DNA from: Corythucha ciliata
Taxonomy: Eukaryota; Arthropoda; Insecta; Hemiptera; Tingidae
Length of the DNA stretch: 64,000 nucleotides
Direction of reading: 5' to 3'
Assembly (NCBI GenBank): GCA_038030265.1
Contig: CM075941.1
Coordinates: 13,516,001-13,580,000, forward strand
The notes under the pieces were generated by a model that was given only the letters and a program-made list of their open reading frames with translations, was not told the origin of the DNA and made no database searches. This document shows positions 45,700 through 57,021 of this stretch, one piece after another; positions within the stretch are counted from its first letter, which is position 1; every line of letters begins with the position of its first letter. Both the position numbers and the translations under genes were made by a program.

Positions 45700-48600
45700 C
45701 AGGTTCTCAGAAATTGTGTCGCGTCTCCAGCGTTTCTCAGACCTGCTATCCGGGGCGTCGTGGAAGCTTATTATGAGTTGGATACATTTGCCGATTTGCT
45801 GCTGAGTTCCTCCTCACTCTGCCAATACGTTAGTTGGTTCACTATGCGACGCTTGGACGTAAGTATCGTTAAGAAGAACAATGTTTCGATTCTGGCTCCC
45901 GAGTATTCTCTTATCTCTCTTCGCTAACTGTATCCGAGCGTTCCATTGGAAGTTTCCTCTTCGATTCACATTACTTATGCCGTATTGGCGCAAATGGTGA
46001 ACTCACCTACCGTTTCTTGTGTTTTTCATCTTTCCTCGTTGGTGTGCGGAAAAAATGATTGCTGCCGTCGGATGAGCGGTTTCTTTATTTATCCTTGCCG
46101 TCTTGGTCGTGGGGGATGACCTTCCCTGTCCCACAAAAAACACTCAGTTTATTCTGTCTTTCATTCGTTTAATGAAAAAACCACAAAAACTGCAAAATTC
46201 TTTAATTTTTATGTAATAACCTTTACCGTCGCTTCGACGGTGAAGCTTTAAAAAATGTTTCAAGGGAAAGGGCCAACGAATCGATCAATCGGGCTCAAAA
46301 TTTCCAATCAATGGTTCAACTATAATTTGAAGTCCCTCTCTTGGACCCAGTAGAAACCGAACCTGTGTAAGTGAAAAACAAGAGTCCGCGTGAGCCAAAA
46401 AACTTACCAGTCCAATGTTGTTGGCGGCGGGAGGGTTGCCGACTATGACTAATTAAATCGGACATTTACCACGAGAAGCCCCAGAGTTTAAACGCGAGTT
46501 TCGGGGATTCCAAACCAATCGGGTGCTCTTATTAATTCCATCAGGCACTCCCCTCCACCCATATATACGGTACAGATTTGCCTCTACATTGTATAAATTG
46601 CTCCCCCTCCCCCCGCACACCCACTAATAACGCCAACGCGCTAAATTCCGCTCAATCCCCTGTAAATTCAGCTCAACATCAAGTTACTGTTATTCGTGCT
46701 CTCAGTAAGAAAACGAAAACTCCTTCGGAGCATAAATAATGCATTTTGTTGTAAAGAGTTTTTTGTTTGCATTGCGTGAGAGAACTCTAACGCTCCAGGG
46801 GATTCTACTCAAAGACGTGAGGGAGCGATGTTTTTTTGTACGTAAAAAAAAGGTGTGGTCGGTAAAATGTGTCACATAAGTGATAAACGAACATTAGAGC
46901 ATCTTGGGTCTTCATAAATTTGAATCTGGGTTCTTAGAGAAGGCCCTGACTTAGTCTTACATGTTTAGAAATGGTTTTGGGATCATGAAAAAAAGGTAAA
47001 AAGTCTGTATTGATCCGTGTGTTTTCCCATTTTTAAGCTAAGAAAAAAATTGGAAATCAAGCTACAAAAAAATGCCAATTCTGTAATTTCATTGCAAATA
47101 TTTAACAGAAAATGAATGAATAATAGCTTCTCCTTAAATTAAAAAAGTGTATAAAAATGGCCCAAGCCAAGATCAACAAGTACTAATGCGATTAGCTGTA
47201 AAAAGGTTGATTTATTTGCGTTTACGATGGGAAGGAAAGGTTAATTATCCCCAGCGTTAAGTGGATTAAAACACAAGCTTAAGGAGGAACCCTGTTAATA
47301 CTGCAGACGTAAGGGGTCGATCACGTACTCAGAGGTGTCTGGGGATTCAACTCAACAATTTTGAATTTTATTGGATGCTTAGGCTTTGCATACAGTACGA
47401 GCTTGCTTGAGAAGCAGTTCTCATAAATTAGGGGCAAGATACCCGAAGTTCTTGGCACGAAGGTGGGTGATGAATACTGGTGCTATTTACACCTTTCCAA
47501 AGGAGAAAACAGATCCTCGGGTGCGTCCTCCGATTCTTTGACCGTTTGACGCCACAATATTTGCTCCTATCGAATCGACGCCCCGTGTTTATATCACGTA
47601 ACTCGCAAGCACGTTGAGGCGTGTTTGAACTCTGGCAAAACTCGACAAAACGATATTCTGTAGGTAAATTCTCCTCTTCTCTCATCATTTCCCGATCCTC
47701 TCTCTTGTGATTTCTCGCTTCTTTTAGCCGCGAGGCAACAATCCCCGATAATCGGATATTCCACGGAGCCATAACAAGATTTGCATTTAAATTATCTCTT
47801 GCTCCGTATTCCTCCCTCCCCACCCGTCTAGCCTCTCGTCCATCCAATTACCACGATCATTTTTACCGAAGTGATTCAATTAATGGCGTCTCTATCCGTG
47901 TAGAACGTGATTCAGCGAGAAAATAAACAGCGATCTCGATTGTATTTGCAATTTATTCGAAGGGGGGGGGGAGGGCACAAAAAAGTAAGTTTCCCTCGTT
48001 TCACTCGTGTGAAGGGAGAAAAATTGCGCATTTTGTCCATTGTCGACACGTGGATCTCGAAACGCCATTGTTAATTTTTTAAGTTTTATACGATGCGGTC
48101 ACAAATAATTCAACACTTTAGAAATTCCTGTTTTGCCTGTTTCGCAGTGCGTTTAAAGGGTTTTCCTCGAGTGAATTGACAACAAATCACAACAAAAAAT
48201 TTGTTTATGTGGGGAGTGTGATGCCAATTGACGACAGGAGGACCGTGAGAGCATACACGTTTTTAGGCCATTTTTTCTCTGTCCTGAAACAACTATACCG
48301 TCTCCGCGTTCCTCCACTGCCGCTTTATTGTCGTTCAAATTTCCTTATTTTTCTAGACAGGAGCACTAAACATTATTTTTCTTTGGATATTTTCGACCTC
48401 TTTCCACCTCACTCGCTTTTCCTGTCAACTTTCTCTACGTCCTCCTGAAAAAAAAAAAAAAAAACATTCGAGAGAAAAACGTTTTAATAAAGTCAACGCG
48501 CTCAAAGTGGAAGGTTGTGAACGGAAGGGATACTTTTTCCTCCTCCTCGTATAGAGAGACCACTCCATTACAGTGCTATAAAAGAAAATGTATTGATGCG

Positions 48601-49894
48601 TAAGCTCTTTTTCATAGCCAACACCAGTCCAATCGGAAATCAATAAAACACTCCATAATTCAATGATCTGATTTAGTAAATTCTTGGCGTAAGGTAGGGC
48701 TCACGATCGGTGCTGTGAGGGAGAATTTTGTGTTGATATATGGTTGTTGGGTTGGTGGGCGGGGGGAAAGGTACTAACTAAACTATTAAAGGAGTAGGGA
48801 TCTAAAACATGATTTTTATCGTCGAGGAAGAGGGGAGTTCTTTTTATGTTTTTCGAGAAAAAAACGTTTCTCTTGTGAGAGAACGATTTTTCGAAGTATG
48901 TGACGGCAGGAGAGTAGAATGATGAAGGAGAACACCGACCATTTTTTAATATCGAAGTAACTTTATTATTCAGGCTCTTGTACTTGTCTCTCATAATCTT
49001 CTGATTTATTAATTTCGTAACCCTCGTCACCATTCCGTCGGCTAATTACCTGTATATAGAGACCAGTGGCGTGTCCGGGAATTTTTTTTGGGTGGGGTTT
49101 TTAAATTAGGTACAAAAATATATATTCAGTAATATTTATTAATATGTATGCATGAGTATAAGGACACAACATGGTGTTAAATTCAATTAATTTGAAACGA
49201 GGGCAACGAGGGTAACTACTTCAAGAGACGCAAGTATTCAAAAGGGAATCAATGATCTCTGGGACACTCTCAGGGGCATGAAGTCCCCTCCCCTTCCGAA
49301 CTCTGAACTCCTGTTCACTGGGTCTGCTAAAAATTAGAAATCAGGCTGAACTGTGCCTCCCCCCTCCGACTTTGACCAACCAGGGGTGGCAAGCCCAAAC
49401 ATCTCCTCTCCATTTTATCTGTTTCTAGCCACAGTAAACCGCCAAAACCGGTGGCACCGTATATGGAGATCAGTTCGATTTGATTTTCGGATGCCCTGGG
49501 TAATCTTTGCGAAAATTCCCCAGTATAGGAGATATCCCAGAGGACGGTTTTTCGATATTTAAATTTAAATTGTTATTAGAAGCGCTTAAACGCTTTTTAA
49601 CGTGTTTCGAAATAAGATGGCCGCGGTTTATGAGGTCCGCGGAGAAACTCGCACCTTTAAAAGATGCCAGCACTCCTCAAAGGAGGGGGGGGGGGGTTGA
49701 AAATGAGCGTTTCACCAGATTTTATCTTGTCAAGAGCGGCCTCGTGAGGTCCGCGTACACCAAGGCTTTTCGTTCGACTTCGAGTAATGTCACAACAACA
49801 TTCCAAGTATCTATCTGCGCAGTGGTAGACCCACATGTCCCCCTTAGTCTCTGAATGAACAAGAAATATAATTTTCACGTATAGCGTTAAACTG
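45700..49894. other. No gene supported
   Basis: A 139-codon minus-strand frame at 47428-47847 (rich in Arg and Glu) is the longest but has no family resemblance or splice context. Also present: an A run at 48449-48465, the transposon-like phrase CCAGTGGCGTGTCCGGG at about 49071 and a 12-G tract at 49685-49696. Confidence 0.4.
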
Positions 49895-50275
49895 TACGGG
49901 TTTTCCTCAATTTGAGCCGCAAGGTTGCTCTCGAAAACCGAGAATTGGCGCGAGTTTAGTATTGAATCAGGAATTCTTCTGAATTTTAGCAGAATTAGCA
50001 CTTTTTCTCGATTTCAACCGTGAATTTTATTGTTTTTTCTCAGTTTTAGCCGTGAATTGGCAATTTTTTTATTTTCAGTCATAAATTTGCGCTGTTTGCC
50101 AACTTTCGACACGGATTTGCCTCCTCAAACAAACCATGAGTTAACGTTATCTAGATTTTACCCGGGAATTATTATACTTGTTCTCATTTTTACTTTTCCT
50201 CAATTTTAGCTGTGAATTAGCGCTCCACATTCATTTTATCAGGCAATTAGCTCTTTTTTCAACTTCAATCAGAGA
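49895..50275 (-). repeat. Degenerate ~30-bp repeat cluster, reverse orientation
   Basis: Units such as TTTTCTCAGTTTTAGCCGTG with AATTGGC and CAATTTTAGCTGTGAATTAG at 50038-50220. Confidence 0.75.
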
Positions 50276-50574
50276 AGTGTGCCCATCGCCAGAACGCCAT
50301 GTTTTGGTGCGGATCTCGTAGCGAAGAAGGTAACGCGCCCCCGACTCTCCGGCTTGGATCACCTACCATGCCTTGGTTCTGGTGGTAACCAAAACGTGAA
50401 GATATATCTACAGGTCTGTCGAGAGAGAGGGGGGGGGGCACTGGGTCGATTATCCTTGGACCTGGATTTTCTTGCGGGGTCCGCAATTCAAAAATCAAGA
50501 AAAGGAAGAACAGAGAGTGAGGGAGAAAATGAGAACTTCACTGAGGTTGAAAATCTATGAATACTGAAGTCGGA

Positions 50575-50645
50575 GTTCAACTATGGTTGGAGCTTTGCAG
50601 TTTGTGTGGTTCGAACTTTGCTGGGATCCCCTGGTGGTTCGCTAC
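50575..50645 (-). repeat. 17-bp minisatellite, second block, left part
   Basis: TATGGTTGGAGCTTTGC, GTGTGGTTCGAACTTTGCT: reverse complement of the unit at 31840-32905. Continues at 51765 after the LINE fragment. Confidence 0.7.
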
Positions 50646-51764
50646 CGGGGGCGGGGGGCGCCTCGAAGGTGGGCGGCAGGGCCGCTACCTTGGGGTTGAG
50701 ATCAACCCGGGGAGGATAGCTATCCCACAGCTTGAAGTAGTTGCGGGTAAACTAGAGTGGACTTTTGCCCTGTATAGGACAGTGGTGGAAACGTCTGGGG
50801 TGAGGACTATCTCTGCCGGGAGCGTTACTTCAGGGCGGTATTTATACTCACCCTGTTATATGGCTCGGCGTGTACGTGGTGGTGGTACAGACCAACGAGG
50901 GCCCAGAGGGCGAAAATCCTCAGCTTGCAGCGGTAGGCGCTGGTGCGGGTAGCCTTGGGATTGCGGACGGTTACCTCCGACGCGCTCCAGTTGCTTGTGG
51001 GGGCACCTCCTGCTCGATGCATGGGTTCACCGTCCCCTCCTCACCCAGGGAAACTTGGGCTTGGTACGGTGCCTTGAAGACTGGGCAGAGCGCATCGGTC
51101 TTACATTCGATGATTGGGGGGCCGCTTTGGACATCCGTCTTCTCGATGAAAAAACTAGTCGTCGAGGCTTGGCAGGCGCGTTGGGCTAGCAGTCCCCCAA
51201 GAGCAGGAGCAGTTGGGCACGGCTCTTTTAACGCCAAGTTGTGGTTTTTCCGGCGCGGCGGCGGGACTCTCCAACATGCCCTTGTGGCGTCGAGGAGGAG
51301 GAGGAGGAGACCACCGACCAAGTGCTTCGTCACTGCAGCCTCCACGGGAATCAGCGGTGGGCGGTATGGGGAAGAATGGCCCGCCGGACGACTCGGCTCT
51401 TGTCAGATACCGGCGCGGCGGACGTACAGCCGAGTCCTCGTCTTCTCGCACTTCTGGCTGTAGCGCAGAGGACTGGGACCGGCAATGCCCGAGTAGGGAC
51501 ACTTTCCCTGCTCGGGCAACCCGTTTTCGGTTGATGGTGGAAGTCAGCATCATCTCAGCTCTGAAAGACCCGCACCCACCCCTCCACGTGGTGTCTCTCG
51601 GGCACGACTGACTGGCCACCAGTCGGAGCTATCGGGTCGAGCTGAGTGATGCGAACGACTCTACTGGAGAGTCCTGGCCTAAGATGGGGTACAGGCCAGG
51701 TAAGGGCCGGCAACGGCCTAGGTACTGGCCACATCTTAAGGAGATCCGCAAAGAGTTCGTATGG
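50646..51764 (+). pseudogene. R1-type LINE 3' end (RT thumb and C-terminal zinc finger)
   Basis: Readable in three frames: RYLGVEINPG (end of the RT palm), LLYG near 50855, then LRTVTSDALQLLVGAPPA (R1-type pattern YRTVSTDALQVLAGVPP), AWQARW, GHGSFNAKLWFF and CPCGVEEEEETTDQVLRHC, which is the C-terminal CCHC-type motif of R1-clade elements. At least four frame changes make it non-functional. It is 5'-truncated and lies inside the 17-bp minisatellite, which resumes at about 51765, so it inserted into the array. GC content is clearly higher than the surroundings. Confidence 0.75.
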
Positions 51765-51950
51765 TTTGACTTTTGCTGAGGTTCGACCTTTGCTGTGGTT
51801 CGACCTTTGGTACATTGGACGTTGGTTGCTGTTGGACTTGCTTATTTGTGGTTGGAACTTTACTGTGGCTTGGAGCTCTGCTGTGGTTGGGACGTTACTG
51901 TGGTATACGAGGTTCTAACTGTGGTTAGAGTTTTTTTGTAGTTGGAGCAG
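51765..51950 (-). repeat. 17-bp minisatellite, second block, right part
   Basis: About ten copies of GTGGTTGGAGCTTTGCT-like units (TTTGCTGTGGTTCGACC and variants), inverted relative to 31840-32905. Confidence 0.75.
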
Positions 51951-53687
51951 AAAATTCAAAGTTCTGAATGAGCTAGGAAAAATAAGCACCGAATTCAGGA
52001 CGAGTTTTGCGGAATTTCTGTGGAAGAGGAAGGGATAACCGTGATCTCGGTTTATCGGGGGGGACATAAATATGTTTTTCTGTATCCTGTGGGAAGTACT
52101 TTTGTTAACTGACACATACTGGAAAAGTAATACACTCATCTTAGGGGGAGATTTTAATATTAGATTTCATGACTCGAAATGACAGAAATTCTGAACGCTC
52201 AATTAGCCTGATATCTGTTTTTGGTCTGAGGATTACGACATCTGCAGTAACTCGTAATGCAAGCAATAGCTGTTTGGACAATTGTATTACAAATTATGCC
52301 GGTGTGAGCACTGAGATTTTGACGTGTGGCTTATCGGACCATTCAGGGCTTCTTTCCATTCTCAATTAAATTAAACCCGACCTTGTCTACGGAAGGAAAA
52401 CGAAAGCTATGAATTCAGTTTTAGACCTAAGTATAATAAGGAAAATATTTGTTTATTTGTAAGTAGTTTAAGCCCTACGGACTGGGATCAGGTGGTTGCA
52501 GGGGACGACGTGTACGAAGTATTTTCAAATTTCTTGCGAGAATTCGTGATGACGTATAATCAGTGTTTCCCTCTGCGTTTTTCCTGTCACACATTCAAGT
52601 CAGCGGAAATCAAACTGTGAATGAGGGACGACCTTTTAGTCTTGATGGCACGGCCTCGGGACAATGAAAATGAAGTTAAACGATCAAGGAAAGCATGCAA
52701 AAAGGCTACAAGGAAAGCGAATTTGGATTTCAACAACGATCGCATTAAAAAAAATGGCAATATCCAGAAAGCGACAAGGGCGGTGATAAATGACCAATCA
52801 GGGGGAAATCAGCGCCGAGAGACCTGTAAACTTGATCCGCAGACGTTGGGAAATCACTGGAAATACATTCGATACAAAGCCTGAAGAACAATTTATCGAA
52901 GGGAAACGGCAGTGATGGCAACGGCACAGAACGAGTTTCTGGTTCCATATTTATGGCGCTAACAGACGAGTCGAAGGTGCAGAGGGTCATCGGGCGTTTC
53001 AGCCCGTCAGCAGCACTTGACTTTATGGTCTGAATTTGCAGATTATCAAGGCGGTAGCACCAGTGATCACAACGCCGTTGGTCAGAACTATGAATTTAAT
53101 GTTGAGTAAGGGAGTGTACCCAAATAGACTGAAAAAATGTCTCATTGTACCAAAGGCGAAAAATTGTTTGCAGAACTCCGAATGTTTTCGGCCCATCAGT
53201 ATCGTACCTGTTTTCTCTAAGGTATTCGAGGAAATCATAAAGACTCGTCTGGTGCAGTTTCTGGAAGAACATGCATTTCTCAGACTAAATCAGCACGGAT
53301 TCCGGAAGGGAAGGTCAACGGTTGGTTGCGTTGAAAAATTGCTTGAAAAAGTGTATGCGGTCTATGATCGTGGAGAATGTTCTGTTGCGACTTTCTGTGA
53401 TCCCACCAAAGCCTTTGATTTCGAGTTGATTGGAACTTACTTGCGTGGGAGACCTGGAGTGGTGCATGTTGGGCAAGAAACGTCGGACTGGCTGGACCTG
53501 GACGTGGGTGTCCCCCCAGGGATCCATTTTGGGGCGCATTATTTTTGTAATTTACGCCAATGATGTGCCGGAATTTGAGGACACTGAAATCCTACAATAT
53601 GCGGATGACACTGCTTTTGTGGTTGATGTGTATGTAAATGGCGCGAAACGGAGAAGGATGTTTTGAGACGCTTGGGCTGACGGTCGA

Positions 53688-53860
53688 GTAAGGAACCTTT
53701 AAAGACGAGTAGACGCATACGGCGCCATGTTCGTTCTTATCAGTTTACATAAGAGGGTGGTTTGTTGACATCAACAAAACGTGGATTTTACAAGACTGAT
53801 AATTGATAAGAGCGAACATGGCGTCTGTGATTTTACCTGTCTGGTTATAGGTTCTCTAGG
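53688..53860. mobile_element. MITE (GTAGAGAACCTTTAAA family) nested in the LINE RT
   Basis: GTAAGGAACCTTTAAAG at the left and TTATAGGTTCTCTA at the right are inverted. Inner GGCGCCATGTTCGTTCTTAT pairs with ATAAGAGCGAACATGGCG. It falls between the YADD region and the thumb of the LINE. Confidence 0.8.
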
Positions 53861-54452
53861 TCAGGTTGTTTTTGTGTTAAGATTAGAGATGGGTTCCGTG
53901 ACGAATTGGTCTCGAAATAAAGTGTAGTTTTTCAAATAACGTTCTGATCAGGTTGTCATCGACGAACCCGAACATTTCAGTGGTGAGTAAGGAGGCTCTC
54001 TCGGTGGCAGAAGCCCGCTCAAGAGAGATATCGTCGGAGCTTGGAGTTTGGTTCGAAGATAACAAGCTAGTGTCAAACGCGGAGAAAGAAGTCGCTATTT
54101 CTTTTTTCGGTGAGAGCAACTCGGATCAGGCGGTGAAATACTTGGGTATTCACTTCGATAGCCATCTGGACTGGGCGACCCATATTGGAAAGACTGAGAC
54201 TAAGCTTCTCCAAGTGCTCTACATGTTAAGAAAGCTAAAATATGACGTGGACTCACAGATCCTTCGAACATGTTATTTTGCGCTATTCCACTCCGTTATG
54301 ACGTATGGACTTCTATGGGGAGGTGCATCACGTGCCATTAAGATCTTTCGCCTACAGTAAGATGCGATGAGAGTGGTAACAAATCTTGGACCGAGAGACA
54401 ACTACTGGGGACATTTTAGCCGCTTAAGAATTCCTAAGTTCTACGCGTGCGT

Positions 54453-55275
54453 ATGTGTTATTCGCAATGACCGAATTCGACCATTGCCCGAAAAATTCAC
54501 CCACTACGCGTTACGGGCAGTGAGAAATGCTCACAACGCGTCGTGGGTAATTATATTCGCCCATCAGTGGGCGGAATGAAATACCCATAACGCGTACTGG
54601 GTAATTCATTTTACTCAATAGCCGAAATAAAGGTTAGGGTGAGTCTATTTCGCGTCGTGGGTCTTCCGATTTTACCCACAACGCGTTATGTGTATTTCGA
54701 ATTACCCATATAGCGATTTTAACCCGGCTTCTTTGTCTCGCCTGATTAAACAGCGATAACTTACAGTTTGAGTCTGCCGCGGGACACGGGGGCAAATCAC
54801 GCGTGAATAAATATAGTTTGCCTCTTTGAGTGTATGTTTCTCCCTCGTTCGTTGTTTCGCTACTATCTTTTCTTTTTAATTTCCTTTTTGTTATACTTTT
54901 TTTATTCAAGCATAATTGTGTTTAATTATCATTCCGTATCATTTTATGAATTATACAGCAATAACGCTGTAATGGAAGTTGAGACACATGTGACTGCTTT
55001 GAGTAATTCGAAATACACACAACACGTTGCGGGTAAATCGAAGTAGCCAGACCGCGTTGTGGGTAAAATCGGAAGACCAACGACGCGAAATAGACTAACC
55101 TAACATTTATCTCGGCTATTGAGTAAAATGAGTTACCCAGAACGCGTTATGGGTATTTCATTCCGCTCTCTGGGCGAAAATAATTACCCACGACGCGTTG
55201 TGAGCATTTCACACTGCCCATAACGCGTTGTCGGCCATTCGGCATTCCATTCCGGCATTCGGCCATTGCGAATAA
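54453..55275. mobile_element. Foldback element with repeated ACGCGT palindromes
   Basis: The left arm (54453-54715) and right arm (about 55000-55275) are inverted copies at high identity; for example GAAATGCTCACAACGCGTCG at the left is inverted at about 55190-55212. The spacer (about 285 bases) is AT-rich. Within each arm a palindromic module close to ACCCATAACGCGTACTGGGT recurs every 25-70 bases, so the arms contain palindromes within a larger palindrome. No ORF of note. It interrupts the last part of the LINE ORF2. Confidence 0.8.
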
Positions 55276-55535
55276 CATATCTATACCAGATTATATTATA
55301 TATTATATTGTATTATATACCAGATACGTAAAGTCAAATCTCCACGTCTATGAGGACGGCCAGTCCCTCTCGTACAGTACGTGGGGAATAGTACGAGCCC
55401 GGTTCTGTGTCCCTAGGCACAGAACCACCAAGGTAGAGAAAAGTTTTTGGTGTGCGAGCGTCAAGTTGTTCAGCAAGTTGCCTAAGAAAATCAGAGCCCT
55501 TGAGCTGACTAATTTTTTTAAAAAAGGCTAAAGCA

Positions 55536-55918
55536 GTTCTTCAATGATAAGGAAGTGTATAGCTTGAATGAATTTGTATAGTTTGTAATAATTGTGTTGA
55601 TAGGCATATCTATTAGTATACCTTCTCTTTCCCCTAGTTCCTATATTTATCTTTTCAGTGCGTTGTGCTGGTACTGTTATTATTTATATTTTTACTGTTC
55701 AAGTTATTTAATGTTTGGGCATAGGTACTGTTAATGTGGATGTTTTTATATTTAGTTCTTTTAATTCATGTTTTTTTTTATGATGAGTCACGTATAATTA
55801 TGTTATCTTTAGGCTTAATTGTCAAGGAAAAAGCGAGACTTTGTCAGGCAACAAAATTGTTGTGACATTACAAGAAAGTGAATACAAAAAAAAAAAATAA
55901 ATAAATAAATAAAAATAA
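55536..55918 (+). mobile_element. LINE 3' UTR with (AAAT)n tail
   Basis: Non-coding 3' region ending in an A run followed by AATAAATAAATAAATAAA, the typical simple tail of this LINE group. The following AAAAGAAGAAGAAGG begins unrelated sequence. Confidence 0.7.
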
Positions 55919-57021
55919 AAGAAGAAGAAGGGTGTGTTACACAGCTAGGTGCAAGGGCCTCATTGGGTTTCGCCCCTGGGCTGGAATATTCTCTCTACCT
56001 CGGCCCTTTACATCTGTCGTAATTTTACCTCTTCATTTAAAACATTGCAGGGCTGCTCATTTCAAGAGAATCCCCAGCGTGGCATAAACTTTCGAAAAGT
56101 TCGGAAATATATATAGCGATTGAAGGAATTTAAAAACGTCACAGAGAAAAATTCCGATCTTCACTTTCATAAATTCAATTAAAATTCTTTTTACTCCGTT
56201 TTGTACAGTTATTGATTTTCATTTTCGTTGGCTGAATAATCCTCCGGATTTTATTTTTGTCCTAGGCACCGCTTGCTGGATTTTTCTGAAACTCAAACCC
56301 GTCGTAGCGTAGAATTCCAGTCCTAAAAATACCCTTCAACGCCCTGTTCCTTATTCGTTCGTTCCTATCTTTAATTTTTCTACCGCCAAACATTTTCATC
56401 GAGCCATTTATATAGGGAGTGTTCGAAAAGGCTAAGGTTGTTAAGAATTTCATTAACACTCTAACAAGCCCGGATACAATCTGGGCCGTGTTTTAGTTAT
56501 CGAGAAAAATGTTGAGTGCTTAAAGCGGAAGACTCGGAAGGATTTAAAATATCCGACCCATCCTATCCCTTTTAATAATAACTAGTTATACCCCCCCCCC
56601 ACAACTTAATTTATCAATTTTCATGAATGCCCAAGCTCAAAAAGCAACAGGTTTACTTTTACAGCTTATCACTCAGCAGGATAAAAATTATTTTTCAAGC
56701 GTTGAAGCACTTTTTTCCGCCTTTTTTCTAGCAATTAAAACCGGTTTTTAGATAGTGTAATTGCCCATGAATGTGCCTCTTCGTTAGTCCTTCTCCCACC
56801 TTTACAATTTGTCTTTGCACGTATTAGTCTATTGTTTTACGTAACAGTAAATAGACGAAGAAGGAAAAAAATAAAACTGTTGACGAACTCACTGCGCAGG
56901 GGCTCTCGCAGCTTTTAAGAAGGGAAGTAGCTCTCATTAAAATGAGACGCGTGCAAATATATAAATGGTTTATTATTATAAAAAAAAGCTATAGTACGCG
57001 GTCGTGACTCCAGTCGTTGCC
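55919..57021. other. Intergenic, upstream of the nucleotidase gene
   Basis: No gene is recognised. A C tract lies at 56591-56600. The promoter of the nucleotidase gene should lie in the right part. Confidence 0.4.
56958..56965 (+). promoter_or_regulatory. Possible TATA box of the nucleotidase gene
   Basis: TATATAAA lies 64 bases before the ATG at 57022, a reasonable distance for a short 5' UTR. No clear initiator is seen; the AT-rich context makes chance occurrence likely. Confidence 0.3.

Larger units (their letters stand above)
51960..55535 (+). pseudogene. Jockey/CR1-type LINE ORF2, interrupted twice
   Basis: Endonuclease pieces: LGGDFNIRF (52143), CGLSDHSGLLSILN (about 52330). Linker: PTDWDQVVAGDDVYEVFSNF. 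RT from 53036: KGVYPNRLKKCLIVPKAKN, CFRPISIVPVFSKVFEEII, LNQHGFRKGRSTVGCVEKLL, GVPPG, frameshift, SILGRIIFVIYANDVPEF, then YADDTAFVV with an intact YADD box (about 53600). A MITE interrupts at 53688-53860. The RT thumb resumes with NAEKEVAISFF, VKYLGIHFDSHLDWATHI, LRKLKYDVDSQIL, then a foldback element splits it at 54453-55275. The end reads HVYEDGQ, RHRTTKVEKSF, KLFSKLPKKIRALEL and stops at about 55530. Several frameshifts are present besides the insertions. Confidence 0.85.

Noticed and set aside
47428..47847. 139-codon minus-strand frame as a gene
   Set aside because: No recognisable motif, splice structure or neighbour; a length possible by chance in 64 kb.
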